Shown in pieces: positions 1 through 8,239 of a stretch of 64,000 nucleotides of DNA. Source of the DNA: Lachnospiraceae bacterium (GTDB taxonomy: Bacteria; Bacillota; Clostridia; Lachnospirales; Lachnospiraceae); assembly GCA_022845895.1 (NCBI GenBank), contig AP025573.1, positions 2,514,501 through 2,578,500 on the forward strand, written 5' to 3'. Each line of letters opens with the position of its first letter. Position 1 is the stretch's first letter. The position numbers were made by a program, and so were the translations under genes. The notes beneath the pieces were generated by a model. That model saw only the letters and a program-made list of their open reading frames with translations. It did not search any database and had not been told where the DNA came from.

Positions 1-2771
1 ATCTTGCAGATGTCTGGCAGTTCCTCTTTCTTCTCACACTCGTGTATGATGATGTCGAACACGATTCTGCCGGTCTTTCGTCCCCGCAGCATGAATTCTC
101 TGGAGACATAGGCGAGATATGCCTGCTTAAGCCGGAAATACACGCTGTCAGAGAGATAATAATCTTCAAATATATCTTCCTCCCTGAACAGGTCTTCAGA
201 AAAGACCATCTGAGTAATAATGCGTTCGCCCACCTTATTGGCCGGAATCCCATAATCTTTCAGAACCTTCCAGAGCTTTTTCATATCGGACGTAGCTCCG
301 CAGTAGTAATTGGCCAGATACATGAGCGTAGCCTTGTCATATTGCTCCTTCTTAAACAACTCGAAACAGAGGTAGCTTAAGAATTCATCCTCCTCATAGT
401 TATCCTCCCTTATCCGTTTGCTGCAGAGCCGGAAAATGTCTTTTTCATCAAACGCGTCCATTCCCATCTGCCTGATATTTTCAAAAGTTGCCTCCTGCTT
501 CTTCTCCTCATGCTTCCATATGCCGGCATGGGCCGCATACTTTTTATACATGTCGAGAAAACGTGGCTCATAGAACAGCCTTTTCGTCTCGTATGCGATG
601 GAATCCGTATAATGCCTTCCTTCCAGGGACTCCCACACGACTCTTGACTCCTTATCATACAGGAAGATAACCGCGCCGTCCTCCTCATCGTAAGGAATCC
701 TCTGGCGGACATTGCCGTCCTTCTCTATGACCAGCACGCAGTTCATGTTGCGCACCTTTGTCGTGATTTCATAGGCAAAGCAGATATCATGCAGTGCTTC
801 CATCCGTTCTGCATTCATCTCATCTTCCCTTAAGAATCTTTTGTACAGGATTTTCAGCGGCTCTGTGATGTGGCGCTTCTCCAGCTGATCCCACGCAAAG
901 GCGACCATCTGCTCTCTGTAGCTCAGATACAGGTCGCTCCCTTCCTCTTCAAAAGTAATCAGGTTGGCATACAGAAATGCCGCCTTTTTATAATCGAGCG
1001 TATTGCCGTGCATAAAGTACAGGAAGATGGACTTCGGAAGCGGGCCTCTCACCCGCTCTTCCTCTATCGTCACCATATAGTATTCATACAGCTGCGCTAT
1101 CTTAAGTTCTGCGTCCACAGCCCGCTTATACCACTCGAAATAACGCTGCTGGCTCTTGTTGCCCTTGATCAGCAGCGTGCAGATTGTATTCAATATCATT
1201 GTCTCGCTGTACATCTTGTAGATTCGTTCCAGAATGCGGAACAAGGCATCGCTGTAATTCTTCTGCTGGCTGGCAAAATTGGCGACATACAGAGCCAGCT
1301 CTTTCGTCATCAATCTGTATTTTGACGCGAAATTGAGCACCTGTATCTCAAATTCGCCTAACTTTTTCAGCAATGTCGGCTTTTCTTTATAGCACTCGTA
1401 TGCCGCCAGATAGAAGAGCACCTCATGAATCTCAAAGCTGAACTGCTGTTCCAGCACTTCAATCCGTTTATACGGATTGCGGTACCTGGGGTCCAGGTTG
1501 ATCAACATGCTGAGAAGCGGCCAGGAATCCTGATGCCGCATATAGGTCTTTCCTATTTCGTCGAGGACCCTGTCTACGTGACTACCTTTGCCTCTGATGA
1601 GCGCCGTGAGATAGAGATAGTAGCAGTTCGTTACCGGGTCTTTCCCTATGGCGAACCGGTTGTAATTATAGTTTTCAAGTATCCATTTCGCCTCTTCCGC
1701 CTTGTTGCCAATCACATATATATGGGCCTGCAGAAGCTGCAGCGTCTCGCTCTGGGGATCCATCTTACGCAGTGCCGCCATCTTCTCGATTGCACTTTCC
1801 ACCCAGTTGTTCAGTTCCACCCTTCCGGCCACATAACCGACATACCCCTTCAGAATCTGGGCCTCCAGCAGTTCCTTCATACGGTGATCTTCGTCATAAT
1901 CCTGGTTCTGCAGCACTTCTACCTCGTATATGAGTGTCTCATACGGCGTGATGAACTTCAATGCGCCGAAGTTCCTTCCGCCGTGCAGATGCTCTGGTCT
2001 TACGAGATATTCTACCTCGTACGTATTGCCGACGAAGTCTTCCGTGCTGAGCTCGGGACGGAGCACTTTGATGAACCTCTCCTCCGCCTCCACCTTGATT
2101 GGCATGAATCCCCATGTATTCTTCATGAGCGTAAGCGTGCCTTTTGTGGACTCTTCAATATCTTCAAACAGCATGCCTTCTCCGGGAAGGGTGAGGAAGA
2201 TGCACTCCTTCTGTTTGATGCCGACAAGGAATTCCTCCATCGCCTGCTCGCCGAGGGACCATTTCCTCATGTTGTCGTACAGGTAGAAGATCCTCTCGTT
2301 CTCATATTTTAATATTTCATAAAATTCTCTGGAGCGGAACAGCCGTCCTGCCTCCGAAAAATCTTTGATTGCCAGTTTTCTGAAATCATCTGTGCTCTGT
2401 ACTTTGCCGTAAGAAGTCATCACATACGGTTTCTCGATAATAGCAGTAAAGGAAAGTTCATACTCTCCCCCGTTGCAGACAACCGTAAACTTGCCTTCCT
2501 CCACATGCCCGGGACGTAATCCTCTGCCATCATAAGTAAATTCTACTCTTGCAGGATTTCCGTCAAATCCCTGGTCTTTAAAATGAACACGAAAAGAAGA
2601 CGGGTATATCAACCCCCGTATATTCCCCTCTGTCTGGCTTTTCACAGAAAAACTTCCCCTGTACACTTCACCTTCTCCGATAATCATAACGAGATTGGTT
2701 TCCTGGAAGAGAACATCAGGATGTGCATTATGGAAGTCACCCTTGGAAAATTTCTGAATTTTGTTTTTCAA
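1..2771 (-). CDS. DUF5717 family protein, N-terminal ~923 residues (runs off the left edge)
   Basis: An uninterrupted minus-strand reading frame runs from here to base 1, so the C-terminus lies outside the window. I recognise the product as the large DUF5717 family of Lachnospiraceae, whose function is unknown. The N-terminal ~130 residues (start KNKIQKFSKGDF) look beta-rich, and the remainder is mostly helical and repeat-like, resembling TPR-type solenoids. No signal peptide or clear membrane segment is visible. I prefer a TTG start at 2771 because AGGTGG lies 5 bases upstream; an in-frame ATG at 2798 adds nine residues but has no ribosome site. It is divergent from the aminotransferase at 2900. 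Family identity is from recognition, and no function is proposed. Confidence 0.75.
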   Translation of the reverse strand, partial: MKNKIQKFSKGDFHNAHPDVLFQETNLVMIIGEGEVYRGSFSVKSQTEGNIRGLIYPSSFRVHFKDQGFDGNPARVEFTYDGRGLRPGHVEEGKFTVVCNGGEYELSFTAIIEKPYVMTSYGKVQSTDDFRKLAIKDFSEAGRLFRSREFYEILKYENERIFYLYDNMRKWSLGEQAMEEFLVGIKQKECIFLTLPGEGMLFEDIEESTKGTLTLMKNTWGFMPIKVEAEERFIKVLRPELSTEDFVGNTYEVEYLVRPEHLHGGRNFGALKFITPYETLIYEVEVLQNQDYDEDHRMKELLEAQILKGYVGYVAGRVELNNWVESAIEKMAALRKMDPQSETLQLLQAHIYVIGNKAEEAKWILENYNYNRFAIGKDPVTNCYYLYLTALIRGKGSHVDRVLDEIGKTYMRHQDSWPLLSMLINLDPRYRNPYKRIEVLEQQFSFEIHEVLFYLAAYECYKEKPTLLKKLGEFEIQVLNFASKYRLMTKELALYVANFASQQKNYSDALFRILERIYKMYSETMILNTICTLLIKGNKSQQRYFEWYKRAVDAELKIAQLYEYYMVTIEEERVRGPLPKSIFLYFMHGNTLDYKKAAFLYANLITFEEEGSDLYLSYREQMVAFAWDQLEKRHITEPLKILYKRFLREDEMNAERMEALHDICFAYEITTKVRNMNCVLVIEKDGNVRQRIPYDEEDGAVIFLYDKESRVVWESLEGRHYTDSIAYETKRLFYEPRFLDMYKKYAAHAGIWKHEEKKQEATFENIRQMGMDAFDEKDIFRLCSKRIREDNYEEDEFLSYLCFELFKKEQYDKATLMYLANYYCGATSDMKKLWKVLKDYGIPANKVGERIITQMVFSEDLFREEDIFEDYYLSDSVYFRLKQAYLAYVSREFMLRGRKTGRIVFDIIIHECEKKEELPDICK

Positions 2772-2899
2772 GCCTGCCACCTGCTTCTTTCGTTGCATTT
2801 TTCTAAAAACATATTATAATGAATTATAGCATTGTTCTGGCTGAGATGGCAATGCTGTAGATACAAAATCTTGAAAATATGTAGACAGGAAGTATAGAT

Positions 2900-3997
2900 A
2901 TGGATAAAAAACCTGAATTTCATGGAAGTGATATTGAACAGATCTCGCAGTACTACCACATACCGCAGGAGGATATCGTAAGTTTCGGCGCTAATGTCAA
3001 TCCGCTCGGCCTCTCTGAGCATGTGAAGGAGCAGCTTGCATCCAACCTGGATGTAATCACCCGGTATCCTGACCGGAATTATGCCCGGCTCAGGGACACC
3101 ATCGGCGCCTATTGTCATGCAGACCCGGAGCACATCGTAGTCGGGAACGGTTCTACCGAGCTGATTTCTCTTCTCATCAGCGGTCTGCGACCGAAAAAGG
3201 CGCTCGTCATAGGCCCTACCTACTCTGAATATGCCAGGGAGCTCTCTCTCGTCGGCGGTACGCTGGAATATTACAATCTGAGGGAAGAAAAGGACTTTGC
3301 CCTCGACGTGCCGGACCTTCTGGACGCCCTTGCCCCGGACACCGGGCTGCTTGTCATCTGCAATCCGAACAACCCTACCTCCTCGGCACTTGCCTGCGCG
3401 CAGCTTGAGGAGATCCTCCGGTTCTGCAGGGAGAGAGGCATCTTCGTCATGATTGACGAGACATATGCCGAGTTTGCTCCGGAGCCGGAAGCCATCACCG
3501 CTATCGGGCTCGTACCGAAGTACGACAACTTTATGGTCATCCGCGGGGTGTCCAAATATTTTGCAGCCCCCGGCCTTCGTTTCGGATATGGTATCACGAG
3601 CAGCAGGGCGTTCCTCGACGTCCTGCACCGGCACCAGAATCCGTGGAGCTTGAGCAGCATCGGCGCCTTTGCCGGCAGGCTCATGCTCGAAGATGACACG
3701 TATATCCAAAAGACGTGGAACCTGATAGATTCCGAACGTACCCGTCTGTTCAACGAGCTCCGTACATGGAAGGGCGTGAAAACCTACCGCCCGTATGCCA
3801 ACTTTATCCTCGTCAGGCTCCTTAGGGAAGGGCTCACTTCTTCTGACGCATTCGAGCATGCAATCCGTCAGGGTCTCATGATACGCGACTGTTCCTCATT
3901 CCGGAGCCTGGACGGAGAGTATATCCGGTTCTGCATCATGGATCCGGAAGACAACGACAGGCTGATGGCCTGCCTTCGAGGTTATTTGGAGGTTTAG
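2900..3997 (+). CDS. PLP-dependent aminotransferase, HisC/CobD-like (fold type I)
   Basis: 365-residue aspartate-aminotransferase-fold enzyme. Visible landmarks are CNPNNPT (154-160), MIDETY with the PLP-pyridine Asp at 186, the Schiff-base Lys 219 in GVSKYFAAPGLRFGYG, and Arg 227 of GLRFGY for substrate carboxylate or phosphate. Length and motif order fit histidinol-phosphate aminotransferase or L-threonine-O-3-phosphate decarboxylase (CobD), which are hard to tell apart by eye. No his or cobalamin genes are adjacent, so the substrate is undetermined. The ATG follows AGGAAG. The gene is monocistronic and its 3' end abuts the composite repeat that begins just after the stop codon. Confidence 0.85.
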   Translation: MDKKPEFHGSDIEQISQYYHIPQEDIVSFGANVNPLGLSEHVKEQLASNLDVITRYPDRNYARLRDTIGAYCHADPEHIVVGNGSTELISLLISGLRPKKALVIGPTYSEYARELSLVGGTLEYYNLREEKDFALDVPDLLDALAPDTGLLVICNPNNPTSSALACAQLEEILRFCRERGIFVMIDETYAEFAPEPEAITAIGLVPKYDNFMVIRGVSKYFAAPGLRFGYGITSSRAFLDVLHRHQNPWSLSSIGAFAGRLMLEDDTYIQKTWNLIDSERTRLFNELRTWKGVKTYRPYANFILVRLLREGLTSSDAFEHAIRQGLMIRDCSSFRSLDGEYIRFCIMDPEDNDRLMACLRGYLEV

Positions 3998-4008
3998 TAA
4001 ACTAGGGC

Positions 4009-4191
4009 GCCGATGGGGAGGTATGGGGCAGATGCTCCGATGCGTCCGGGAACTGCGACTATCACACAGATTCCTAAGCCTGCGGGGTGTTCGCCGATAG
4101 CGGCTCTCACCCCACAAGCCAAGGAATCTGGCGAGGATTCTCCGTCCCTTCCGCTTATACCTTCGCATCTGTCCCATACCTCCCCATCGGC
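4009..4191 (-). ncRNA. Palindromic structured unit, type I, copy A
   Basis: Near-perfect terminal inverted repeat of ~26 bp (GGGGAGGTATGGG at one end, its complement at the other), a middle helix of ~23 bp (CAGATTCCT...GGGGTG with CACCCC...AGGAATCTG) and an apical GCCG/CGGC stem, separated by internal loops. Written on the minus strand, the loops carry TAAGCGGAAG, CGGAGAATCCT and CGGACGCATCGGAGCA. These are shared with the type II unit although all helix sequences differ. That pattern of conserved loops and compensating helices suggests a folded RNA, but expression and orientation are inferred. Confidence 0.5.
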
Positions 4192-4313
4192 TATCTACTT
4201 TACTGGCATGGGCGGGGGCGGTTGTGTAACGCTACTGGCTGATGGAAGGGATTTGGTTGTGTCAGCATAGTGATAAAGGGCTAAGCCCTTTGCCGAAAAG
4301 AAATTCTAATATG

Positions 4314-4382
4314 AAGAAGAGCCGGAATCAGGTACGAGGATGTTTATGAGATGACATCCCTTGCCTGATTCCGGCTCTTCTT
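4314..4382. repeat. Long hairpin between the paired units, copy A
   Basis: Perfect 19-bp inverted repeat: AAGAAGAGCCGGAATCAGG at 4314-4332 and its complement at 4364-4382, with an inner GGATGT/ACATCC stem around a TTATGAGATG loop. The counterpart in copy B (19453-19521) keeps the fold with a few changes. It lies between convergent genes and could terminate transcription from both sides, although no long T-run follows it. Confidence 0.65.
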
Positions 4383-4599
4383 GCAGCAACGGCGTGCTCG
4401 CCTCGCTGCAATTGCTTAACAACGAACCTATTCGCCAGCCTGATTCATCTGGACCAGCAAAACTCTTATCATTCATCTGCTCTTTGTGTTATTCACATTA
4501 AGCTTGTTATATTTTATCATTCATCTCACGCAGCCAGCGGCCATCCGCGGGCCAGTAACGTCACACAGCCATCCTCGCCCTTGTTATGTGAAGTAGATA

Positions 4600-4781
4600 G
4601 CGGGCGGGGAGCCGGGTGGGAGATGCGCAGGTGTAAGCGGAAGAGGCGGAGAATCCTTTCCGTAGCCCTTATCCTGCGGGATGCAAGCCGCAATCGGCGC
4701 GCATTCCGCAGGGTTAGGGATACGTGAAATAGTCGGAGCCTCGGACGCATCGGAGCAGATGCCACCCGGCTCCCAGTCCGC
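4600..4781 (+). ncRNA. Palindromic structured unit, type II, copy A
   Basis: Same architecture as the type I unit with different helix sequences: basal GGGAGCCGGGTGG/CCACCCGGCTCCC, a middle helix pairing GTAGCCCTTATCCTGCGG with CCGCAGGGTTAGGGATAC, and an apical GCCG-CAAT-CGGC hairpin. Loop sequences TAAGCGGAAG, CGGAGAATCCT and CGGACGCATCGGAGCA match type I. It is preceded by AAGTAGATAG, as is the type I unit when read in its own orientation. Confidence 0.5.
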
Positions 4782-4798
4782 AGCCACTTTACTTAAAC

Positions 4799-5143
4799 TT
4801 ACAGTTTCAGAATCAATGCCACGAAGGAAAGGTCTTCGGTCCCTGTATTCTTCAGGCCATGTCCGTCCCCGTCCTTACAGAATGTCACGTCTCCCGCTTC
4901 TACCGGTACCGCCTTGCCATTGTCGTCATACATCCCTCTTCCGCTTAATATATAATACGTCTCTGTCTCTCCGTGATGCTCATGATATCCGAGCTCACAG
5001 TTAGGCTTTAAAGTCACACGGCTGAACATCTTGCAGTGCTCTCCGAGCTGTTCCTGGCTAATCAGCGCCTCTTTCATGATAAATCCGGCGCCGCCGTTGA
5101 CATGTTCCACCGTAACTATTTCCCTTTCTCCTGTTTTTGTCAT
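4799..5143 (-). CDS. Small single-domain cupin protein
   Basis: 114-residue cupin. The metal-binding motif 1 is visible as GYHEHHGETETYYILSGRG and motif 2 as GDVTFCKDGDGHGLKNTG, which together give the His/Glu set typical of metal-dependent cupins. An upstream in-frame start would add 24 residues, but the ATG at 5143 has an excellent AAAGGAGG site. The stop codon lies just outside composite repeat A. Proteins of this size are isomerases, dioxygenases or sugar-binding regulators, and nothing nearby fixes the substrate. Confidence 0.8.
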   Translation of the reverse strand: MTKTGEREIVTVEHVNGGAGFIMKEALISQEQLGEHCKMFSRVTLKPNCELGYHEHHGETETYYILSGRGMYDDNGKAVPVEAGDVTFCKDGDGHGLKNTGTEDLSFVALILKL

Positions 5144-5310
5144 TCTGCTTCCTCCTTTATTCTCGCGAAGGCAACGAGCCAAGTGGGGGCAACCCCACAG
5201 CTCGCTGCACTGCAACTTTTATGCCCCGTTGCCTGCAGCGGGGTCTTTGACTATGTAATAGCTTGATAGATTCATTGTAATATAGTGTATTCAAAAATTC
5301 AAGTGTGTGA

Positions 5311-5366
5311 AATTTTGAAAGGGGTCAGACCCCTCTGTGCAGAGGGGTCTGACCCCTTTCGAAATT
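5311..5366. repeat. 28-bp-stem palindrome containing two GGGGTCWGACCCC cores
   Basis: A perfect 21-bp stem (5317-5337 with 5340-5360) and a 2-base loop, extended outward by AATTT/AAATT with one mismatch. Each arm contains its own small palindrome, GGGGTCAGACCCC. It sits between the permease stop codon (5370) and the cupin promoter region. A terminator for the permease operon or a dispersed intergenic palindrome are both possible; there is no strong T-run on the minus strand. Confidence 0.7.
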
Positions 5367-5369
5367 CCG

Positions 5370-7355
5370 TTAATTGACGATCTTATAATACTCTCTTGCC
5401 GTAATTGCGAATACAATAGCATAAAATATTGCGAATACCACGACAGTTATTATCGTACAGGTGAAGAACAACGGTACATTTACGAAATTCAATGTTTCCA
5501 GCATCCTTGTGATTACCTTGAACGCGACAGCTATGTGGATGATTGCAACTACCAGCGGAAGGAAGAATACGGTAAGCACCTGGCTTCTGATGGATCGCTT
5601 CACTTCTTTTTTACTCATGCCGACTTTCTGCATAATCTGATAGCGTTCTTTGTCGTCGAAGCCCTCTGATATCTGCTTATAGTAGATGATAAGCACCGTC
5701 GCCATCAGGAACATCAGCCCGAGATATATTCCGATGAACAGCAGCCCCCCATACAACAGATAAAAGCTTTCGATGCTCATTTCCCTGCTTTCGCAGAATG
5801 ACGGCGCTGCCTCCGATACGATCCGGTCACCCATGGCCTCCATCGCACTGAGTTCCTTCTTGCCATTCCCGTCGAAATCAATGCGGACGGTGTAACGTAT
5901 ATTTCCCATCTTCTGTATCCACGCCTCATCCATCTCGCTGCTGCCGTAGGCTTCGTCCGTGATGTCCTCCGCATGTTTAAGACTGGGTACTACGATAAAG
6001 AGATGCTCCACAACATTGGAATCGTTTTTCTTCTCCAGCGCCATGTCTTTTAGCTCTTCGGCCACTTTGAATTGCCTGCTGCCTATCTGAATTTTTTCTT
6101 TGCCATACGTCCGTCCCGTCATGTATACGAGAATCTCATCATTTTTTAGAGATACGTCCGTTTTTTCATATTTATTGTAATCCTCCAGCGGTATGACGCT
6201 TAATTCGATCACGTCGTTCACATCATAGTTTCCGCTTTCTTTCAGCTTTACCTTGTCTCCTTCCAGAATCGCGCTCATCTCTCCGGAACGGTATGAGATG
6301 ATATCCTTTATCGTGACGCCGGCTTTCTCTGTCTCTTCCCGGATGATACGATCTGTCTTTTCGATCCCTTCCTCACTCGCAGCATAATTGGTTACTTTGA
6401 ACTGTTCCGGGAATCTGGTGTTCATTATATCGTCCATTCCCGCATACAGGGATACCGTCGTCGAAATCATCACAAGTACCATCGTGCTCAGGATGCAGAT
6501 ATTGGCCAGCCCTACCGCATTCTGTTTCATCCGGTATATCATGCCTGATACAGAGGTGAAATGCTTCGTCTTGTAGTAGAACGACTTTTTCTTGCGCAGC
6601 GCTTTGAGCAGCGCGATGCTGCCGGCAGTAAACAGTGCGTATGTGCCGAGTATGACACAGATGACTGCCACGAAGAACAGCATAAGCGCCTGGAGCGGAG
6701 ATTCCGTAGCGATTGCTATATAGTAGCCGACTCCTATCGTGACGACTCCGAAAATAGTCATCAGAATCTTGGTCTTGGGCTCTTTCTCTCCCTGGTTCCC
6801 GCCCCGCAGCAGTTCCACCGGATTCGCCAGATGAATCTGCATCAGATTATAGAGCAGTGTGAGCGAAAATATGGCGGCAAAGAGCACGATGGTGCGCACA
6901 ACAGATACCGGTGATATATCAAATGTCATATTTACGTTATAGTGGAGGAGCTTCAGCAAAATGAGATACATCAGCCTGCTGAAAATTATGCCTGATACGA
7001 GACCTGCAGCTATACTTGCCGCTGCTGTAATGAACGATTCCACTGCAAGCATCTTTGCGATATGCCTCTTCCCCATTCCGAGGATATTGTACACGCCTAT
7101 CTCTTTCTTCCTGCGCTTGATCAGGAAACTGTTCGTGTAGAACAGGAAGATGACCGCGAATACGATAATGACGCCAAGCGCATAATTCAGGCACATTCTC
7201 AGAGTGCCATCCCCTACGCTTTTATTTCTCGCAAGGGCATCCATGATATAATACATCATCACTGTCAGGACTGCCGTGAGAATGTAGGGCAGATAGGTCT
7301 TCCGGTTGTTCTTGATATTCGTCACAGCCAGTTTGGAATATATGGACTTATTCAC
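5370..7355 (-). CDS. BceB-type ABC transporter permease (FtsX-like)
   Basis: About 661 residues with the BceB/VraG layout: one membrane helix near residue 25, a group of helices to ~residue 310, a ~200-residue extracellular domain (about residues 320-530), then three C-terminal helices. This is the permease of peptide-antibiotic sensing and detoxification systems, and it works with the ATPase encoded just upstream. A GTG at 7355 follows AGGAGG by 8 bases and overlaps the ATPase stop region, so I prefer it to the GTG at 7364, which leaves no room for a ribosome site. It is the last gene of the RR-HK-ATPase-permease set. Confidence 0.9.
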   Translation of the reverse strand: MNKSIYSKLAVTNIKNNRKTYLPYILTAVLTVMMYYIMDALARNKSVGDGTLRMCLNYALGVIIVFAVIFLFYTNSFLIKRRKKEIGVYNILGMGKRHIAKMLAVESFITAAASIAAGLVSGIIFSRLMYLILLKLLHYNVNMTFDISPVSVVRTIVLFAAIFSLTLLYNLMQIHLANPVELLRGGNQGEKEPKTKILMTIFGVVTIGVGYYIAIATESPLQALMLFFVAVICVILGTYALFTAGSIALLKALRKKKSFYYKTKHFTSVSGMIYRMKQNAVGLANICILSTMVLVMISTTVSLYAGMDDIMNTRFPEQFKVTNYAASEEGIEKTDRIIREETEKAGVTIKDIISYRSGEMSAILEGDKVKLKESGNYDVNDVIELSVIPLEDYNKYEKTDVSLKNDEILVYMTGRTYGKEKIQIGSRQFKVAEELKDMALEKKNDSNVVEHLFIVVPSLKHAEDITDEAYGSSEMDEAWIQKMGNIRYTVRIDFDGNGKKELSAMEAMGDRIVSEAAPSFCESREMSIESFYLLYGGLLFIGIYLGLMFLMATVLIIYYKQISEGFDDKERYQIMQKVGMSKKEVKRSIRSQVLTVFFLPLVVAIIHIAVAFKVITRMLETLNFVNVPLFFTCTIITVVVFAIFYAIVFAITAREYYKIVN

Positions 7356-8115
7356 CCCTTTCACCTCCTGTTGTCAGAACAGTCAGCGTGTCTGCAATCT
7401 TCTGGTACATCTGCTCGTTCGTCAGGTTCCCTCTGTACAGCTGATGGAATACCTCCCCGTCCTTGATGAAGAGCACCCGCTTTGCATTGCTGGCAGCCTT
7501 CACGCTGTGCGTCACCATGAGTATCGTCTGTCCGTCGTTGTTGATGACGCTGAAGAGATTCATCAGCTCATCCGCTGCTCTCGAATCCAGCGCACCCGTC
7601 GGCTCATCTGCAAGAATAAGCTGCGGCTTCGTTATGATGGCTCTTGCCACGGCCGCCCGCTGCTTCTGTCCTCCGGACACTTCATATGGGAATTTGTCCA
7701 GCAGGCTTTTTATCCCAAGGCGTTCGGCTATCGGCGCAAGCTTCTTTTCCATCTCCTCATATTTTTTACCGGAAAGAACCAGCGGAAGGAAGATATTATC
7801 CTTAAGAGAAAACGTATCCAAAAGATTGAAGTCCTGAAACACGAACCCAAGATTCTGCCGCCGAAAAGCTGCAAGCTCCTTTTCCTTCACCTTGGCCATA
7901 TCATTTCCTTTCAGGTACACTTTTCCGCTTGTAGGCTTATCCAGGGAGGCCAGTATATTCAGAAGTGTCGTCTTCCCGGATCCGGACTCTCCCATGATAG
8001 CCACATATTCTCTCGGCTCGACAGAGAAGCTCACATTCTTAAGCGCCTCCACCTGATTCCCTCCAAAGCGGGTCGTGTATATTTTCTTGACATTTTTGAC
8101 ATCCAATAATGACAT
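7348..8115 (-). CDS. BceA-type ABC transporter ATP-binding protein
   Basis: 255-residue ATPase with Walker A GESGSGKTT, Q-loop VFQDFNLLD, signature SGGQKQR, Walker B LILADEPTGALD and a switch His in MVTHSVK. It is of the MacB/LolD class that pairs with FtsX-like permeases. The stop codon overlaps the permease start, so the two are translationally coupled. The start follows an AGGTAGG ribosome site. Its promoter region carries a Bce-type operator overlapping the end of the kinase gene, which suggests separate induction of the transporter by the adjoining two-component system. Confidence 0.92.
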   Translation of the reverse strand: MSLLDVKNVKKIYTTRFGGNQVEALKNVSFSVEPREYVAIMGESGSGKTTLLNILASLDKPTSGKVYLKGNDMAKVKEKELAAFRRQNLGFVFQDFNLLDTFSLKDNIFLPLVLSGKKYEEMEKKLAPIAERLGIKSLLDKFPYEVSGGQKQRAAVARAIITKPQLILADEPTGALDSRAADELMNLFSVINNDGQTILMVTHSVKAASNAKRVLFIKDGEVFHQLYRGNLTNEQMYQKIADTLTVLTTGGERGE

Positions 8116-8156
8116 GTATCCTACCTACCTTTCTGTCAGTTCTTATTTACAAGTCC

Positions 8157-8232
8157 ATTATAATAAAAGAAGGAAATGTCCTGCCATTGATTTGACTTAC
8201 ATTTCCTGATTCTAACCTTACATTCGTGTAAG
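8157..8232 (-). promoter_or_regulatory. Putative BceR-type operator and activator-dependent promoter of the transporter genes
   Basis: CTTACA-N4-TGTAAG is a perfect 6-4-6 inverted repeat at 8217-8232, inside the last bases of the kinase gene region. A TATAAT -10 box lies at 8157-8162 with no recognisable -35, placing the palindrome about 70-75 bases upstream of the expected start site. TnACA-N4-TGTnA sites upstream of promoters with poor -35 boxes are characteristic of BceR-like regulation. Binding is inferred. Confidence 0.6.
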
Positions 8233-8239
8233 ATACCGC

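Larger units (their letters stand above)
4001..4785. repeat. Composite inverted repeat, copy A (~0.8 kb, non-coding)
   Basis: This gap between two convergent genes is not coding; it is a structured repeat. Layout: a 183-bp palindromic unit (4009-4191), an arm beginning CTATCTACTTTACTGG, a long hairpin (4314-4382), ~150 bp of spacer, an inverted version of the arm ending AAGTAGATAG, and a second palindromic unit (4600-4781). The whole block occurs again at 19041-19848 in opposite orientation with most bases identical by eye. Short ORFs inside have no ribosome sites and follow the palindromes, so I do not call them genes. It could be a degenerate mobile element, a pair of structured RNAs or a large bidirectional terminator. 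Confidence 0.85.

Noticed and set aside
1425-2312. Long plus-strand open frame of 295 codons
   Set aside because: It lies wholly opposite the DUF5717 coding frame, has no ribosome site and reads as low-meaning His/Phe/Leu-rich sequence.
4001-4785. Composite repeat as an insertion sequence or group II intron
   Set aside because: No transposase, reverse transcriptase or maturase remnant is present, and the two copies do not show an obvious target duplication.
4013-4787. Several 60-107 codon frames inside composite repeat A (and equivalents in copy B)
   Set aside because: They follow from the GC-rich palindromes, differ between copies, lack ribosome sites and show no conserved protein.
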